The position numbers and the translations under genes are program-made. Below, in pieces: positions 25,806 to 33,424 of a stretch of 64,000 nt of DNA (within the stretch, counting starts at the first letter, position 1; every line of letters starts with the position of its first letter). Source of the DNA: Arthrobacter sp. StoSoilA2 (lineage in GTDB: Bacteria; Actinomycetota; Actinomycetes; Actinomycetales; Micrococcaceae). The DNA is taken from positions 2,170,001 through 2,234,000 of the forward strand of contig NZ_AP024643.1 in the NCBI RefSeq assembly GCF_019977195.1, written 5' to 3'. The notes beneath the pieces were generated by a model. The model was not told where the DNA came from. It worked only from the letters and a program-made list of their open reading frames with translations, and made no database searches.

Positions 25806-26075
25806 TCCAGCGCGTTCGCAGCCGAGGAAAAGCTCCTACTGACGGGATTGCCGGCAGCCGCCAACGAAATTAGCAGGTGGGTTTACGGTCCCCGGGTGGG
25901 CCGGAACGGGCACGTGGCGTGGGAGCGGAAGCACCACTACTCAGTGCCCTTCGCCCGCGTCCCGGTGGACGAGCAGGGCCTTGACGCGGCACTGGCCGTA
26001 TTTCAGCTTTCCCGGCGCCACTCGGCTGGCCGGGGTCGAGGCGACATGCTCGCCTTGCGCTGGCAGGCCAGGTGA
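25806..26075 (+). pseudogene. IS21-family transposase (istA-like) C-terminal fragment
   Basis: A plus-strand segment reads ISRWVYGPRVGRNGHVAWER followed by KHHYSVPFARV. This is the conserved late part of IS21-family IstA transposases, found after the DDE catalytic domain. The upstream catalytic portion is missing and the downstream end loses similarity after VDEQGLD, consistent with a frameshift. It lies just before a decayed istB-like gene in the usual istA-istB order. Confidence 0.7.
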
Positions 26076-26216
26076 GGTCCCACGGTATGCGCATCTACAG
26101 CCGATCTATGCCAGGGAACGGGACGAAGGCGAGCCGGGTTCAGGCCACCATAGGATATTCGACTAGTAAACGGCGGCTACGTGCGCGTGCCAACTGCAAC
26201 GAAGGGGGGTGCCAAA

Positions 26217-26902
26217 TGAGCTGGATCGATGTCGAAACCCAATCCATGCGGCGTGAGGTGGGTGCCGTCCCGATGCTGCAAGCGCTCGAGGCCCAGGACG
26301 AGACACCCGTACTCGGGGGCCTTCGAGGAACGACCCGCCTGACCGTCGACGAGGCACACTCCGGCTTTAACCACGCCAAGGTCGAGGGACTGATCCGACT
26401 GGCCGGCTTATGCTACCCGGACGCGGACCTGCGTCGGCTCAACCTCGTGGACGAAGGCGCCTGGACCGGAACCTGATCGCCCGGCTCGGCACATGCTCAG
26501 TTCATAGAACAGGCGCAGAAACGTCATTTTTCAAGGTTTCACCGGGTCCGGGAAGTCCCTGTCGGGCATGCCCGAGCTCGAGGAAGCCTGGGTGCTGGCG
26601 AAGGACAAGCCATTGGGGGTCACGAGGTTTTTGAAAAAGTACGCGGCCTTCACCCTGCTGGTGATCGTCGGATGGTTTCTCGACCATACCGACGAGGGCA
26701 TGCGCAGTATGCTGCTGGAGCTGCTCGAGCGCCGGTACGACTCGGCGCCGACGGCGTTCTGCCGGGGTACGCCAAAAAGGACTGGCGCCAGCGGCTCTCC
26801 GGGGTCCACTCCCACGCCATCATGAACCAAATCGTGCACAACACCATCCGGGTCCATACCGGCAATCACAACATGCGCGAACACGCGACTATGACCCTGT
26901 GA
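26217..26902 (+). pseudogene. IS21-family helper ATPase (istB-like), frameshifted
   Basis: The coding sequence starts MSWIDVETQSMRREVGAVPM and continues LTVDEAHSGFNHAKVEGLI, as in IstB. It then shifts frame near 26455 (LDRNLIARLGTCSVHRTGAE), again near 26560 (MPELEEAWVLAKDKPLG, LKKYAAFTLLVIVGWFLDH, MLLELLERRYDSAPTAFC), and once more near 26760 (YAKKDWRQRLSG, HNMREHATMTL). At least three frames are needed to follow one protein, and the Walker A region is damaged. The element is therefore inactive. I did not find its terminal inverted repeats. Confidence 0.82.
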
Positions 26903-27060
26903 GAAACACTGGTGGGGGCCAGCGGACCCCGTAGCCAGGGCCGCTGCCCCCACCGGTACTATCAATGGCCCCGAAGGGCAATATCGCCGCCCTCGGCCTA
27001 CCACTTTCACCCCGATTTCAAACCCTGGCCGTTGCACCGGCAATCGCGGACGGACTCACC

Positions 27061-27104
27061 CTTGAAGACTTCACCGTCGACTGCTTGAAGACTTCACCGT
27101 CGAC
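27061..27104. repeat. Perfect 21-base direct repeat, two copies two bases apart
   Basis: The sequence CTTGAAGACTTCACCGTCGA plus a final C occurs at 27061-27081 and again at 27084-27104, separated by TG. It may be a recent slippage duplication, since no coding gene is evident here. A binding site role is possible but unsupported. Confidence 0.85.
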
Positions 27105-27190
27105 GACGCAGCGAGGACCGGGATATGTTCCACCCTGGCTCACCCGAGCCAGCACCGCTAATCGCCGGGAATCTGTTGTTGTTTTCATAT

Positions 27191-27234
27191 GAACACCTTC
27201 CCTCAGGATCCAAGGGTCCTGAGGGAAGGTGTTC
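27191..27234. repeat. Perfect 18-base inverted repeat with 8-base loop
   Basis: GAACACCTTCCCTCAGGA at 27191-27208 is exactly inverted at 27217-27234 around TCCAAGGG. It lies 100 bases beyond the nitroreductase stop and could end that minus-strand operon, but neither side has a T-run, so it is not a standard intrinsic terminator. A protein site or a leftover of mobile DNA is possible. Confidence 0.85.
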
Positions 27235-27335
27235 ACTATCTGAGTCAGCGGGATAGACGCCCAGTTCTCAATGAGTCCTAGTGCATGAGATCTCGAAACG
27301 GTGCGGCTCGACTGTTACTTCAGGACTCGGTTGAT

Positions 27336-28073
27336 TCACTGATGGTGCAGGGTGACAAAGCTCTCAAGGGGCTCTCTTGTGCTGCTATAACTGTAAGCGG
27401 CTGCACTCTTGTCGGGCCAACCGAACGAGATGCCGAAGAGCAGCTTGCTTTCGGCAGAAACTCCCAATTCCCGGCGTATTGTGTCGGCAAACATGCCCAC
27501 GCTGGTTTGCGGGACGCCGGCGAGTCCCCGTGCTGTAAGGGCTAACAGGAAAGTCTGTGCAAACATGCCCACGTCGGAAGCAACACGGACGGAGTCCCCG
27601 ACCTCCGGCATGAAGAGGAAGGCAACGTGCGGTGCGCCGTGGAGATAAAGATTCTGTGCGGATACCGAGCGTCGCTTCTGGTAATCCCGGCGGTCGATTC
27701 CCAGTGCTTCGTGATATGAAGCCCCCTGGGCCTGTCGACGGAGGCCGAACGGGCCCGTGTAGGCAGCACCGTCGAACGAAAAATCCGGGCTGAGAGCATC
27801 GGTTGCTTCGGCCTCCACCACGGCTGCGATAAGTCGGTCGCGGGCAGGACCTGAGACGACATGGACTTCCCAGGGCTGGGTGTTGCAATTGGACGGCGCC
27901 CACACGGCATCAGCAAGCGTCTCACGCAAGGTCAGCTCATCCACAGGTTTGGAAAGGAAGCTGCGGCAGGACCGACGCTCCCGGACAAGGGCTTGGAACG
28001 AAGATGCCAGGCTGGTCTCAGAGGGCACCGGGTGCGAGCGGTCGACTTGACCGGCTGTCAGATCGCTAGTCAT
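27336..28073 (-). CDS. Nitroreductase family protein
   Basis: This 245-residue protein shows the FMN-binding nitroreductase pattern: RERRSCRSFLSKPV near residue 32, AVWAPSNCNTQPWEVHVVSG near residue 56, and a late VPQTSVGMFADTIRRELG and FGISFGWPDKS. The family reduces nitro groups, quinones or enones with NAD(P)H, and some members dehalogenate. Its start overlaps the stop of the HpcH/HpaI aldolase gene by four bases. It is the last gene of a three-gene minus-strand operon. Confidence 0.9.
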   Translation of the reverse strand: MTSDLTAGQVDRSHPVPSETSLASSFQALVRERRSCRSFLSKPVDELTLRETLADAVWAPSNCNTQPWEVHVVSGPARDRLIAAVVEAEATDALSPDFSFDGAAYTGPFGLRRQAQGASYHEALGIDRRDYQKRRSVSAQNLYLHGAPHVAFLFMPEVGDSVRVASDVGMFAQTFLLALTARGLAGVPQTSVGMFADTIRRELGVSAESKLLFGISFGWPDKSAAAYSYSSTREPLESFVTLHHQ

Positions 28074-28894
28074 CGGCGATCACCCGCGGCCACGAGGGAT
28101 CGCCCCACGGCTGGAGCCTCGGCAGCACCTGCCTGAGAGCCGGTTCGTCTGAACAGCGTTAATCCCTCGGCAGCCTTGGTCCTTATGTTGCCGACGTCTG
28201 ATCCGACTGTCAGGAAGTCGGCCTCCTCGTCAAAGCCGTATCCGGCTGGCGCTCCGAGCCGGACCCCCATCGGGCGGACGACCGCCAGAACCTCGTTCCA
28301 CACTTCGCGGATCTGCTCCCGGTCCGCGTGGGTGTCCAGACCGAGATCCTGCGAGAGGTCGGCCGGGCCGAAGAAGAGGTAGTCGACACCGTCAACCGCT
28401 GCAATCTTCGCCGCGTTTTCGACGCCCGAGATTGTCTCCAAAAGCGGCACCAGCAACACGTTTTCATTGTGACGCGTGCTACGGGCTTGCCAGTCCGTGC
28501 CATCGAAATTTGCCCCAGGGGTTTGTGGGCACTTACCTCGTCCGCCTGGCTGATACCGCGTTGCTTTTACGAGCCGCTCAATCTCTCCTGGGTCCTCTGC
28601 CTTAGGGACGATAATGCCATGTGCACCAGCATCGAGCGCCTGCTGGATTGAGGCCGGTGTTGGCTCCAGAACGCGAATCAGGGGAGTGGCTCCGCCCATC
28701 TCCGCGGCACGGACGTGACCGACGGCGGCAGCGAGGTCAATCATGCCGTGCTCTCGATCGATGATGACGAAATCAAAGCCGGTGCTGGCGAAGATGGCGC
28801 TGGTCGTTGGGTCGTTCGACATCACGAACGCGCCCAGGGGCCGCTGCCCCCGCCCTACCAGTGAATCGAAACGCTCCTTTGCGTTGGTTTTCAT
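28070..28894 (-). CDS. HpcH/HpaI aldolase/citrate lyase family protein
   Basis: This 274-residue TIM-barrel class II aldolase has FDFVIIDREHGMIDLA with the active-site His, AGAHGIIVPKAEDPGE, the metal-ligand Glu in LLVPLLETISGVENA, and VDYLFFGPADLSQDLG. Family members split 2-oxo-4-hydroxy acids into pyruvate and an aldehyde. It sits two bases after the dehydrogenase gene and overlaps the nitroreductase gene. The C-terminal 25 residues are Ala/Gly rich and not part of the fold. Confidence 0.92.
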   Translation of the reverse strand: MKTNAKERFDSLVGRGQRPLGAFVMSNDPTTSAIFASTGFDFVIIDREHGMIDLAAAVGHVRAAEMGGATPLIRVLEPTPASIQQALDAGAHGIIVPKAEDPGEIERLVKATRYQPGGRGKCPQTPGANFDGTDWQARSTRHNENVLLVPLLETISGVENAAKIAAVDGVDYLFFGPADLSQDLGLDTHADREQIREVWNEVLAVVRPMGVRLGAPAGYGFDEEADFLTVGSDVGNIRTKAAEGLTLFRRTGSQAGAAEAPAVGRSLVAAGDRR

Positions 28895-28896
28895 TG

Positions 28897-30039
28897 TTAT
28901 GCCTTTTTCGTGTCGTGTTCATCGAGTGAAGGTAGGAGGGCGACCTTGATCGGGCGTTCTTCAGTGTTGAATGACGCGACCTGGATGGCTTGTTCAGCCT
29001 GGGAGAGGCCGAAACGGTGAGTCACCAGTTCCCCCCAATTTGTGCCTTGCTCCTGCATCTCTACCGCAAGTTGGAAAGCGGCCTCCACTGTGTGGGGGTG
29101 GGATAGCGCGTGCACGAGCGTCACTTCCTTGCGTAGGAGGGCCATCCAGTCGACCGACCCGCTACGTGAAACTGAAACGTTGACAATGGTCCCCTGCTGA
29201 CGAACTAGTTGAACTGCCAGTTCTTTGGCTGCCGCGGCTCCGGAAGCCTCCACGACGTAGTCGACCTCGCCGAGGATGGCACGGACCTCCTTGACCAGCT
29301 CGTCTTCCGCCCCGGGAGTCGAAACCAGCGCCGCTTCTGCTCCAAGACGGGTTGCAGCTGCGAGACGTTCAGAGTCATGCTCTACCCCGATCACGACTAC
29401 CTTCGCACCGGCCCTCCGCGCCACGGCAGCACATGCCAGTCCCTGCGGACCTGGGCCCACGACGACGACACGATCCCCGGAGCCGATCCCGGCGAAGTTG
29501 TTCCACCGCAGCCCGTTGGCCAAGACAGAACAAGCCAAGAGTGCCGACTCGAGGTCCAGTTCGTCTGGCACACGGTAGACAAGCGCACGTTCAGGAACGA
29601 AGACGTGTGATGCATATCCACCCCACAGGCCGGGTGACCTGTTCAGGGAAATGTGGCCGTAGCCTTCACGGCCGGGATTGTTTTCACACGAATAATACTG
29701 CCCCCTGTCACAGGTCGGGCAACCATCGCATGGCCAACGTGCTTCGACGGTTACGCGATCACCGACAGCAATTCCCTCTCTTACCGGTTCACCGGCCGCC
29801 ACGACCCGCCCGATAATTTCGTCACCGAAGATCAGCGGCGCCCTTTCATTGAGAGCGTCGAATGCTCCACGGAACATGTGGAGTTCAGAACCGTCCACGC
29901 CTGCTATCTCTACCTGGACCAGCAGTTCACCCGGGGCGAGCTCCGGCAGCGGAACTGACTCGATTTCAAATACTTCCGGTCGCTTGTAAACGACCGCGGT
30001 TGCAGACTGAGGACCACCGTGTGGGGAATCGACCACCAT
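28897..30039 (-). CDS. Medium-chain dehydrogenase/reductase with altered catalytic zinc ligands
   Basis: This 380-residue MDR protein has a structural-zinc cysteine set (WPCDGCPTCDRGQYYSCEN) and a Rossmann motif (VVVVGPGPQGLACAAVA). The usual catalytic-zinc motifs GxCGSDxH and GHE read GVDGSELHMF and FGDEIIGRVV, so the Cys and His ligands are both replaced by Asp. It may work without catalytic zinc or bind another metal. The ATG at 30039 follows AGGAG. It leads the operon with the aldolase and nitroreductase genes. Its substrate is unknown. Confidence 0.87.
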   Translation of the reverse strand: MVVDSPHGGPQSATAVVYKRPEVFEIESVPLPELAPGELLVQVEIAGVDGSELHMFRGAFDALNERAPLIFGDEIIGRVVAAGEPVREGIAVGDRVTVEARWPCDGCPTCDRGQYYSCENNPGREGYGHISLNRSPGLWGGYASHVFVPERALVYRVPDELDLESALLACSVLANGLRWNNFAGIGSGDRVVVVGPGPQGLACAAVARRAGAKVVVIGVEHDSERLAAATRLGAEAALVSTPGAEDELVKEVRAILGEVDYVVEASGAAAAKELAVQLVRQQGTIVNVSVSRSGSVDWMALLRKEVTLVHALSHPHTVEAAFQLAVEMQEQGTNWGELVTHRFGLSQAEQAIQVASFNTEERPIKVALLPSLDEHDTKKA

Positions 30040-30073
30040 GGAATCGCTCCTGACTTCCTGAGGATTGGACTTT

Positions 30074-30181
30074 ATGAACGTCTCAATAGTGACCATTCCG
30101 GCTACGCACTGGCCATGGACGAGCGTCGTGAAAAAAGGCCAAACGGCAGGACACGGGTACTTCTCTTTCCGCTTCCGGTAA
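30074..30181 (+). repeat. Micro-ORF, left copy of a diverged inverted duplication
   Basis: A 35-codon frame starts MNVSIVTIPATHWPWTSVVK and ends FSFRFR. Its first 24 codons are matched, inverted, by the minus strand at about 30555-30480, which reads LDVSILATTAISWPWTIVVK and then KDKTV. By hand count about 57 of 72 bases agree, and most differences are conservative codon changes. A ribosome binding site is weak (GGATTG). It may be the remnant N-terminus of a duplicated gene; I do not recognise the family. Confidence 0.5.
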
Positions 30182-30753
30182 CGCGAGCGGTGCCAGGAGT
30201 AGGCGATTAGTCAGCGCGCATGTACCTACATTCCGTGCCCGCGAGGGAGTCCATTCATGGAAGAGAGTACGGCAGACGTTCTACCCGATCATGACCTGTA
30301 CCAAGGGTTTAGCAGCACGCTGGCATCACCACGGGGCGACCCAGATGCCGGGGCTGGACCAGGATTGATACGAGGACGAAGGCTGGCGCGGCCTCCAGCC
30401 CGTTTGAGATAACGAGGCCGGACGGCGTTTCTTGTGGACCTAACACCGCCCCGCAACCCTATGTGAGAAGTCCCTCGTTCAACGGTTTTGTCTTTTTTCA
30501 CGACGATCGTCCATGGCCAGCTAATAGCCGTGGTGGCCAGTATTGAAACGTCCAATAGAAACATTGCCAGACAGTAAGGACAGATTCGATTGCCTCCTCG
30601 CTGAAGAACTCGTGGACTTCGTCAACCTTGTAGTCCCGAACGGCAGAAGCGCAGAGGTTCTTACGTAAGTGCCCGGAGACGCCCGACAGCAGCTGGGCTT
30701 TGCCTGGCCCGACAACCAATTCACCCACAACCAGAAAGCTTGGTGAGTCAGTC
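30182..30753. other. Divergent intergenic region with possible decayed monooxygenase fragment
   Basis: This gap lies between divergent operons. On the minus strand from 30755, an ATG opens MTDSPSFLVVGELVVGPGKA, which resembles the start of antibiotic-biosynthesis-monooxygenase-type domains (VVGELxVxPGKxxxF). A later VHEFFSEEAIES also fits. The central part does not match, so I regard it as a possible broken fragment only. No other gene is supported. Confidence 0.3.
30480..30555 (-). repeat. Right, inverted copy of the duplicated micro-ORF
   Basis: The inverted partner of the plus-strand sequence at 30074-30145. It shares the exact string TGGCCATGGACG, then GTCGTGAAAAAA. The protein frame stays open to 30289, but similarity to the left copy stops after about 25 codons. 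Both copies flank a 330-base core without an intact gene. Confidence 0.5.
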
Positions 30754-31257
30754 ATGAACACCGCACTTCAGCAGCAGATTATCGATCCCCGGGCCTTCCG
30801 TGACACCCTCGGGCACTACGCATCCGGAATCACGATCATCAGCGGTATCGATGAAACGGGGCCGATTGGTTTCACCTGCCAGTCCTTCTACAGCGTCTCT
30901 ACCGAACCGCCGCTCATCTCGTTCAGCGTCATGAAAACCTCAACTACCTATCCGCGCATACGGGAGACCGGGAAGTTTGCCGTCAACGTCCTCTCCCATA
31001 AACAAGTCTCCGTGTCGAACCAGTTCGCCAAAAAAGGCACCGACAAGTGGGCCGGCATCGCTTGGGAGGCAAGCCGCGCCGGCAACCCAGTCATCGAAGA
31101 CACACTCATGTGGCTCGACTGCGACATCTGGGCCGAGCACGACGCAGGAGACCACCTCATCGTCCTAGGTAGGGTCAACGAGATGAGCCCGGCTGATTGG
31201 CACATCCACGAACCCCTCCTTTACTTCAAAGGGAAATACCGCTATCTCCGCCCCTGA
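30754..31257 (+). CDS. Flavin reductase (DIM6/NTAB family)
   Basis: This 167-residue protein matches flavin reductases of two-component monooxygenases: FRDTLGHYASGITIISGIDE, GFTCQSFYSVSTEPPLISF, RIRETGKFAVNVLSHKQ and the late DHLIVLGRVNEM plus PLLYFKGKYRYL. It would reduce FMN or FAD with NAD(P)H and release it to a partner oxygenase. The LLM-class monooxygenase at 14815 needs such a partner, and no other reductase is visible. Next come a Nudix hydrolase and a riboflavin kinase gene on the same strand. Confidence 0.92.
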   Translation: MNTALQQQIIDPRAFRDTLGHYASGITIISGIDETGPIGFTCQSFYSVSTEPPLISFSVMKTSTTYPRIRETGKFAVNVLSHKQVSVSNQFAKKGTDKWAGIAWEASRAGNPVIEDTLMWLDCDIWAEHDAGDHLIVLGRVNEMSPADWHIHEPLLYFKGKYRYLRP

Positions 31258-31356
31258 CCAGGAAGTTTCTAGACCGGGGATACGAATCTCCAGGTCAGGC
31301 CTTGGCAAAATGCGAGGGAGCAAAAACAGGCCCTTCGAGGGAGTTGAAAGGACGAA

Positions 31357-31899
31357 ATGAGCACCATCATGGCACCCCCTGCTCTCGGGTCTCATCCCGG
31401 GGCCTCAATCGACATTCCCGTCGGACACACCGTCATTGCTACTGTCATCGAGTGGCGGGGCAAGGTTGCTTTGTTCAGAAGGAGCCACGGTCTTGGCCAT
31501 GACAGTGGACGTTGGCATTGCATCACGGGTTTTGTTGAAGCTGGGGCGACGCCTGAGCAGCAGGCTCTTGAAGAGCTGTTTGAAGAAACGGCGTTGCAGG
31601 CCAAGGACCTCCTGGACCTCCGGCGGGGCCCGGATCTGGTGATCGCCGACGGGTCGGGGATGCCTTGGCTCGTGCACACTTTCACTGTTCTAACTTCCCG
31701 CCGCCGGCTGCGTCTCAATTGGGAGCATGACTGCTACCGGTGGGCTGCCGCACATAAGGTGAAACGCTTCGCCAACCGGGTGAGTTGGCTGGACAGTGTG
31801 CTCGACGCGACCGGCCACCACCCTTCCGTCGATGAGGCATCTGACCCTAGCCACGGCGCTGTGCCCGGAACCAGCCAGACAATCGGGGTGAGCAAATGA
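31357..31899 (+). CDS. Nudix hydrolase
   Basis: This 180-residue protein contains a Nudix box spread over GFVEAGATPEQQALEE and LFEETAL around residues 58-80, preceded by GRWHCIT. It lacks one REUXEE arginine: ELFEE replaces the usual RELxEE. Nudix enzymes cleave nucleoside diphosphates linked to another group. Next to a riboflavin kinase and flavin reductase, FAD or a related dinucleotide is a possible substrate, which is inference. The ATG at 31357 is preceded by GAAAGGAC, and its stop overlaps the riboflavin kinase start by four bases. Confidence 0.85.
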   Translation: MSTIMAPPALGSHPGASIDIPVGHTVIATVIEWRGKVALFRRSHGLGHDSGRWHCITGFVEAGATPEQQALEELFEETALQAKDLLDLRRGPDLVIADGSGMPWLVHTFTVLTSRRRLRLNWEHDCYRWAAAHKVKRFANRVSWLDSVLDATGHHPSVDEASDPSHGAVPGTSQTIGVSK

Positions 31900-32750
31900 C
31901 ATGCAATTCCAAAGCCGAGTACGCAACAGGGATCAGGGGCACCGTCCGGCTTGAGGGCGTAGTTGAACACGGTGACGCGCGGGGGCGTGAGCTTGGTTAC
32001 CCCACCGCCAACCTCACCGTTCCGGACGGGGAAATCCGGGATGGCGTCTGGGCAGGCACGGTCCGCCTCAGATCCGAAGGGGAGGACGGGGCCTATGTTG
32101 CGGCCGTCTCGATAGGGCGTCGTCCGACCTACTACCGTAATGGAACCCGGCTCCTGGAGGCCCATCTTCTGGACTATGCCGGTGACTTGTACGGGCGCAC
32201 TGTTGAGGTAACTCTGTACTCCCATATCCGCACCCAACGACGTTTCCACGGGCCGGATGAACTCGCAGCGCAGATCCGGGATGACGTGGCACAGGTGCGT
32301 TCCTGGGCCGCCGGAGCTGCAGAGTCCATGGACGTGAAGGATCGAACTGTGGAGACCGCCGCTGCACTGGGAACGATCAAACCCCAAACCGTGCCTGCTA
32401 CGCCGGGGCAGCTGCCGCGGGCACCGGCCGGCCCTGCCGCGTCAGTGCCCGAAAGTCTCGAGAGATCCAAACGGGCAACGCCACGGGAGCAGGTCGAATG
32501 GAGCACGCTGATCAACGCGCTGGTGGAAGTCCGGCATAACGGACGGGTCATCAGAACCGGCTTTGTTGAAGACGCCATGCCGGACTCCTCCGTACTCTGG
32601 ATTGCCGCGGACGCTAATGATCCACGCCAGATGTTTGATGCATCCCAGGGCCTTCAAGTGTGGGTTGCGCCCCGGGAACTGCCCGGGGCCCTCCGCTACC
32701 GGATGACCGCAGACCACGTATTCAAGGCATCCCCCATACGGAACCTTTAG
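31896..32750 (+). CDS. Stand-alone riboflavin kinase domain protein with extra C-terminal domain
   Basis: The first 145 residues match the riboflavin kinase domain of RibF: VVEHGDARGRELGYPTANL, VSIGRRPTYYRNGTRLLEAH with the catalytic Glu, LLDYAGDLYGRTVEV and FHGPDELAAQIRDDV. The FAD synthetase domain normally fused at the N-terminus is absent, so the product should be FMN only. A Pro/Ala-rich linker leads to a C-terminal domain of about 90 residues (from VEWSTLINALVEVRHNG) that I do not recognise. The overlap with the Nudix gene and the flavin reductase upstream suggest dedicated flavin supply or flavin breakdown. Confidence 0.88.
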   Translation: MTCNSKAEYATGIRGTVRLEGVVEHGDARGRELGYPTANLTVPDGEIRDGVWAGTVRLRSEGEDGAYVAAVSIGRRPTYYRNGTRLLEAHLLDYAGDLYGRTVEVTLYSHIRTQRRFHGPDELAAQIRDDVAQVRSWAAGAAESMDVKDRTVETAAALGTIKPQTVPATPGQLPRAPAGPAASVPESLERSKRATPREQVEWSTLINALVEVRHNGRVIRTGFVEDAMPDSSVLWIAADANDPRQMFDASQGLQVWVAPRELPGALRYRMTADHVFKASPIRNL

Positions 32751-33424
32751 CAACCGCACCAAATCAATCCGCACGCCAACGGCCGCTGCTGTGAGGAGGA
32801 AGCGCACCATGGATTCATCCGATTCTCCGGGGGATCGTTTTGGCTTCGGTCGTCTCGGCAAACCTGCTGTCCGCCGTCTTGGTGCCGGCCGACTCCGCGA
32901 GCTCACCCGTGAGCCCCAGGATCACAGCCTTGTTCGAGCCGTGGCCTCTTCCAGTAGCCCCCAGCGAATTAGAGGAGTCCGCGTCAACGGATGTCTCCAG
33001 ATACGCCCGGGGGAGTAGGACGCTCGCGCCTGTGTCGCGCAGCACTGCATGCAGTGAGCCGTCGCGCCGCCGAATGCCTTCGACGTCGAATAGCGTTCCG
33101 TGACGGACAAAGCCACCGTTGCTATCGATGAGTCGCCGGTCATTTTCCCGGGCGATGATTGGTCACCAAGACCTGGATTTAGGCCGCCGCTGAGAAGCAT
33201 CGTTAGTCCGGGATCAACTTCACCCTGCCCAGCTCGGTCCGCTTGGGTGCGCTCATTGAGCATGCCGACCGTTTCATTGTCGGCCGCAATGAGGATCGAC
33301 GACTGGCCAACTTTCAATAGAGCCAGTGAGCGGACGGTCCTGGCCTTGTCAGCCACATCTAAAGAGCCTTGGGAACCAGTGCCCGAAACCCTGACTCCGG
33401 TACGGTGAACAGCGTCTGATCACT
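32751..33424 (-). pseudogene. Decayed fragment of a TraA/MobF relaxase
   Basis: On the minus strand, SSILIAADNETVGMLNERTQ and ADRAGQGEVD at about 33310-33200 closely match a stretch of the intact relaxase at 54081-57644 (SVLIAPDNETVQMLNERAQ). After a frame change the match resumes around 33145-33010 as RRLIDSNGGFVRHGTL and DGSLHAVLRDTG. It breaks off after LPRAYLETSV. The following DADSSNSLGATGRGHGSNKA tail is unrelated to relaxases and resembles the island near 11.1 kb. No start, relaxase domain or helicase motifs survive. Confidence 0.75.

Larger units (their letters stand above)
26903..27335. other. Intergenic region after the IS remnant with repeats
   Basis: No gene is supported. The stretch holds a 21-base direct repeat and an 18-base perfect inverted repeat (separate entries) and separates the plus-strand IS remnant from the convergent nitroreductase gene. 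Confidence 0.5.

Noticed and set aside
24911..25864. 317-codon minus-strand frame opposite the SMP-30 gene end and the IS remnant
   Set aside because: Composition is Ser/Pro/Arg rich with no motif, and it spans the opposite strand of a recognised gene.
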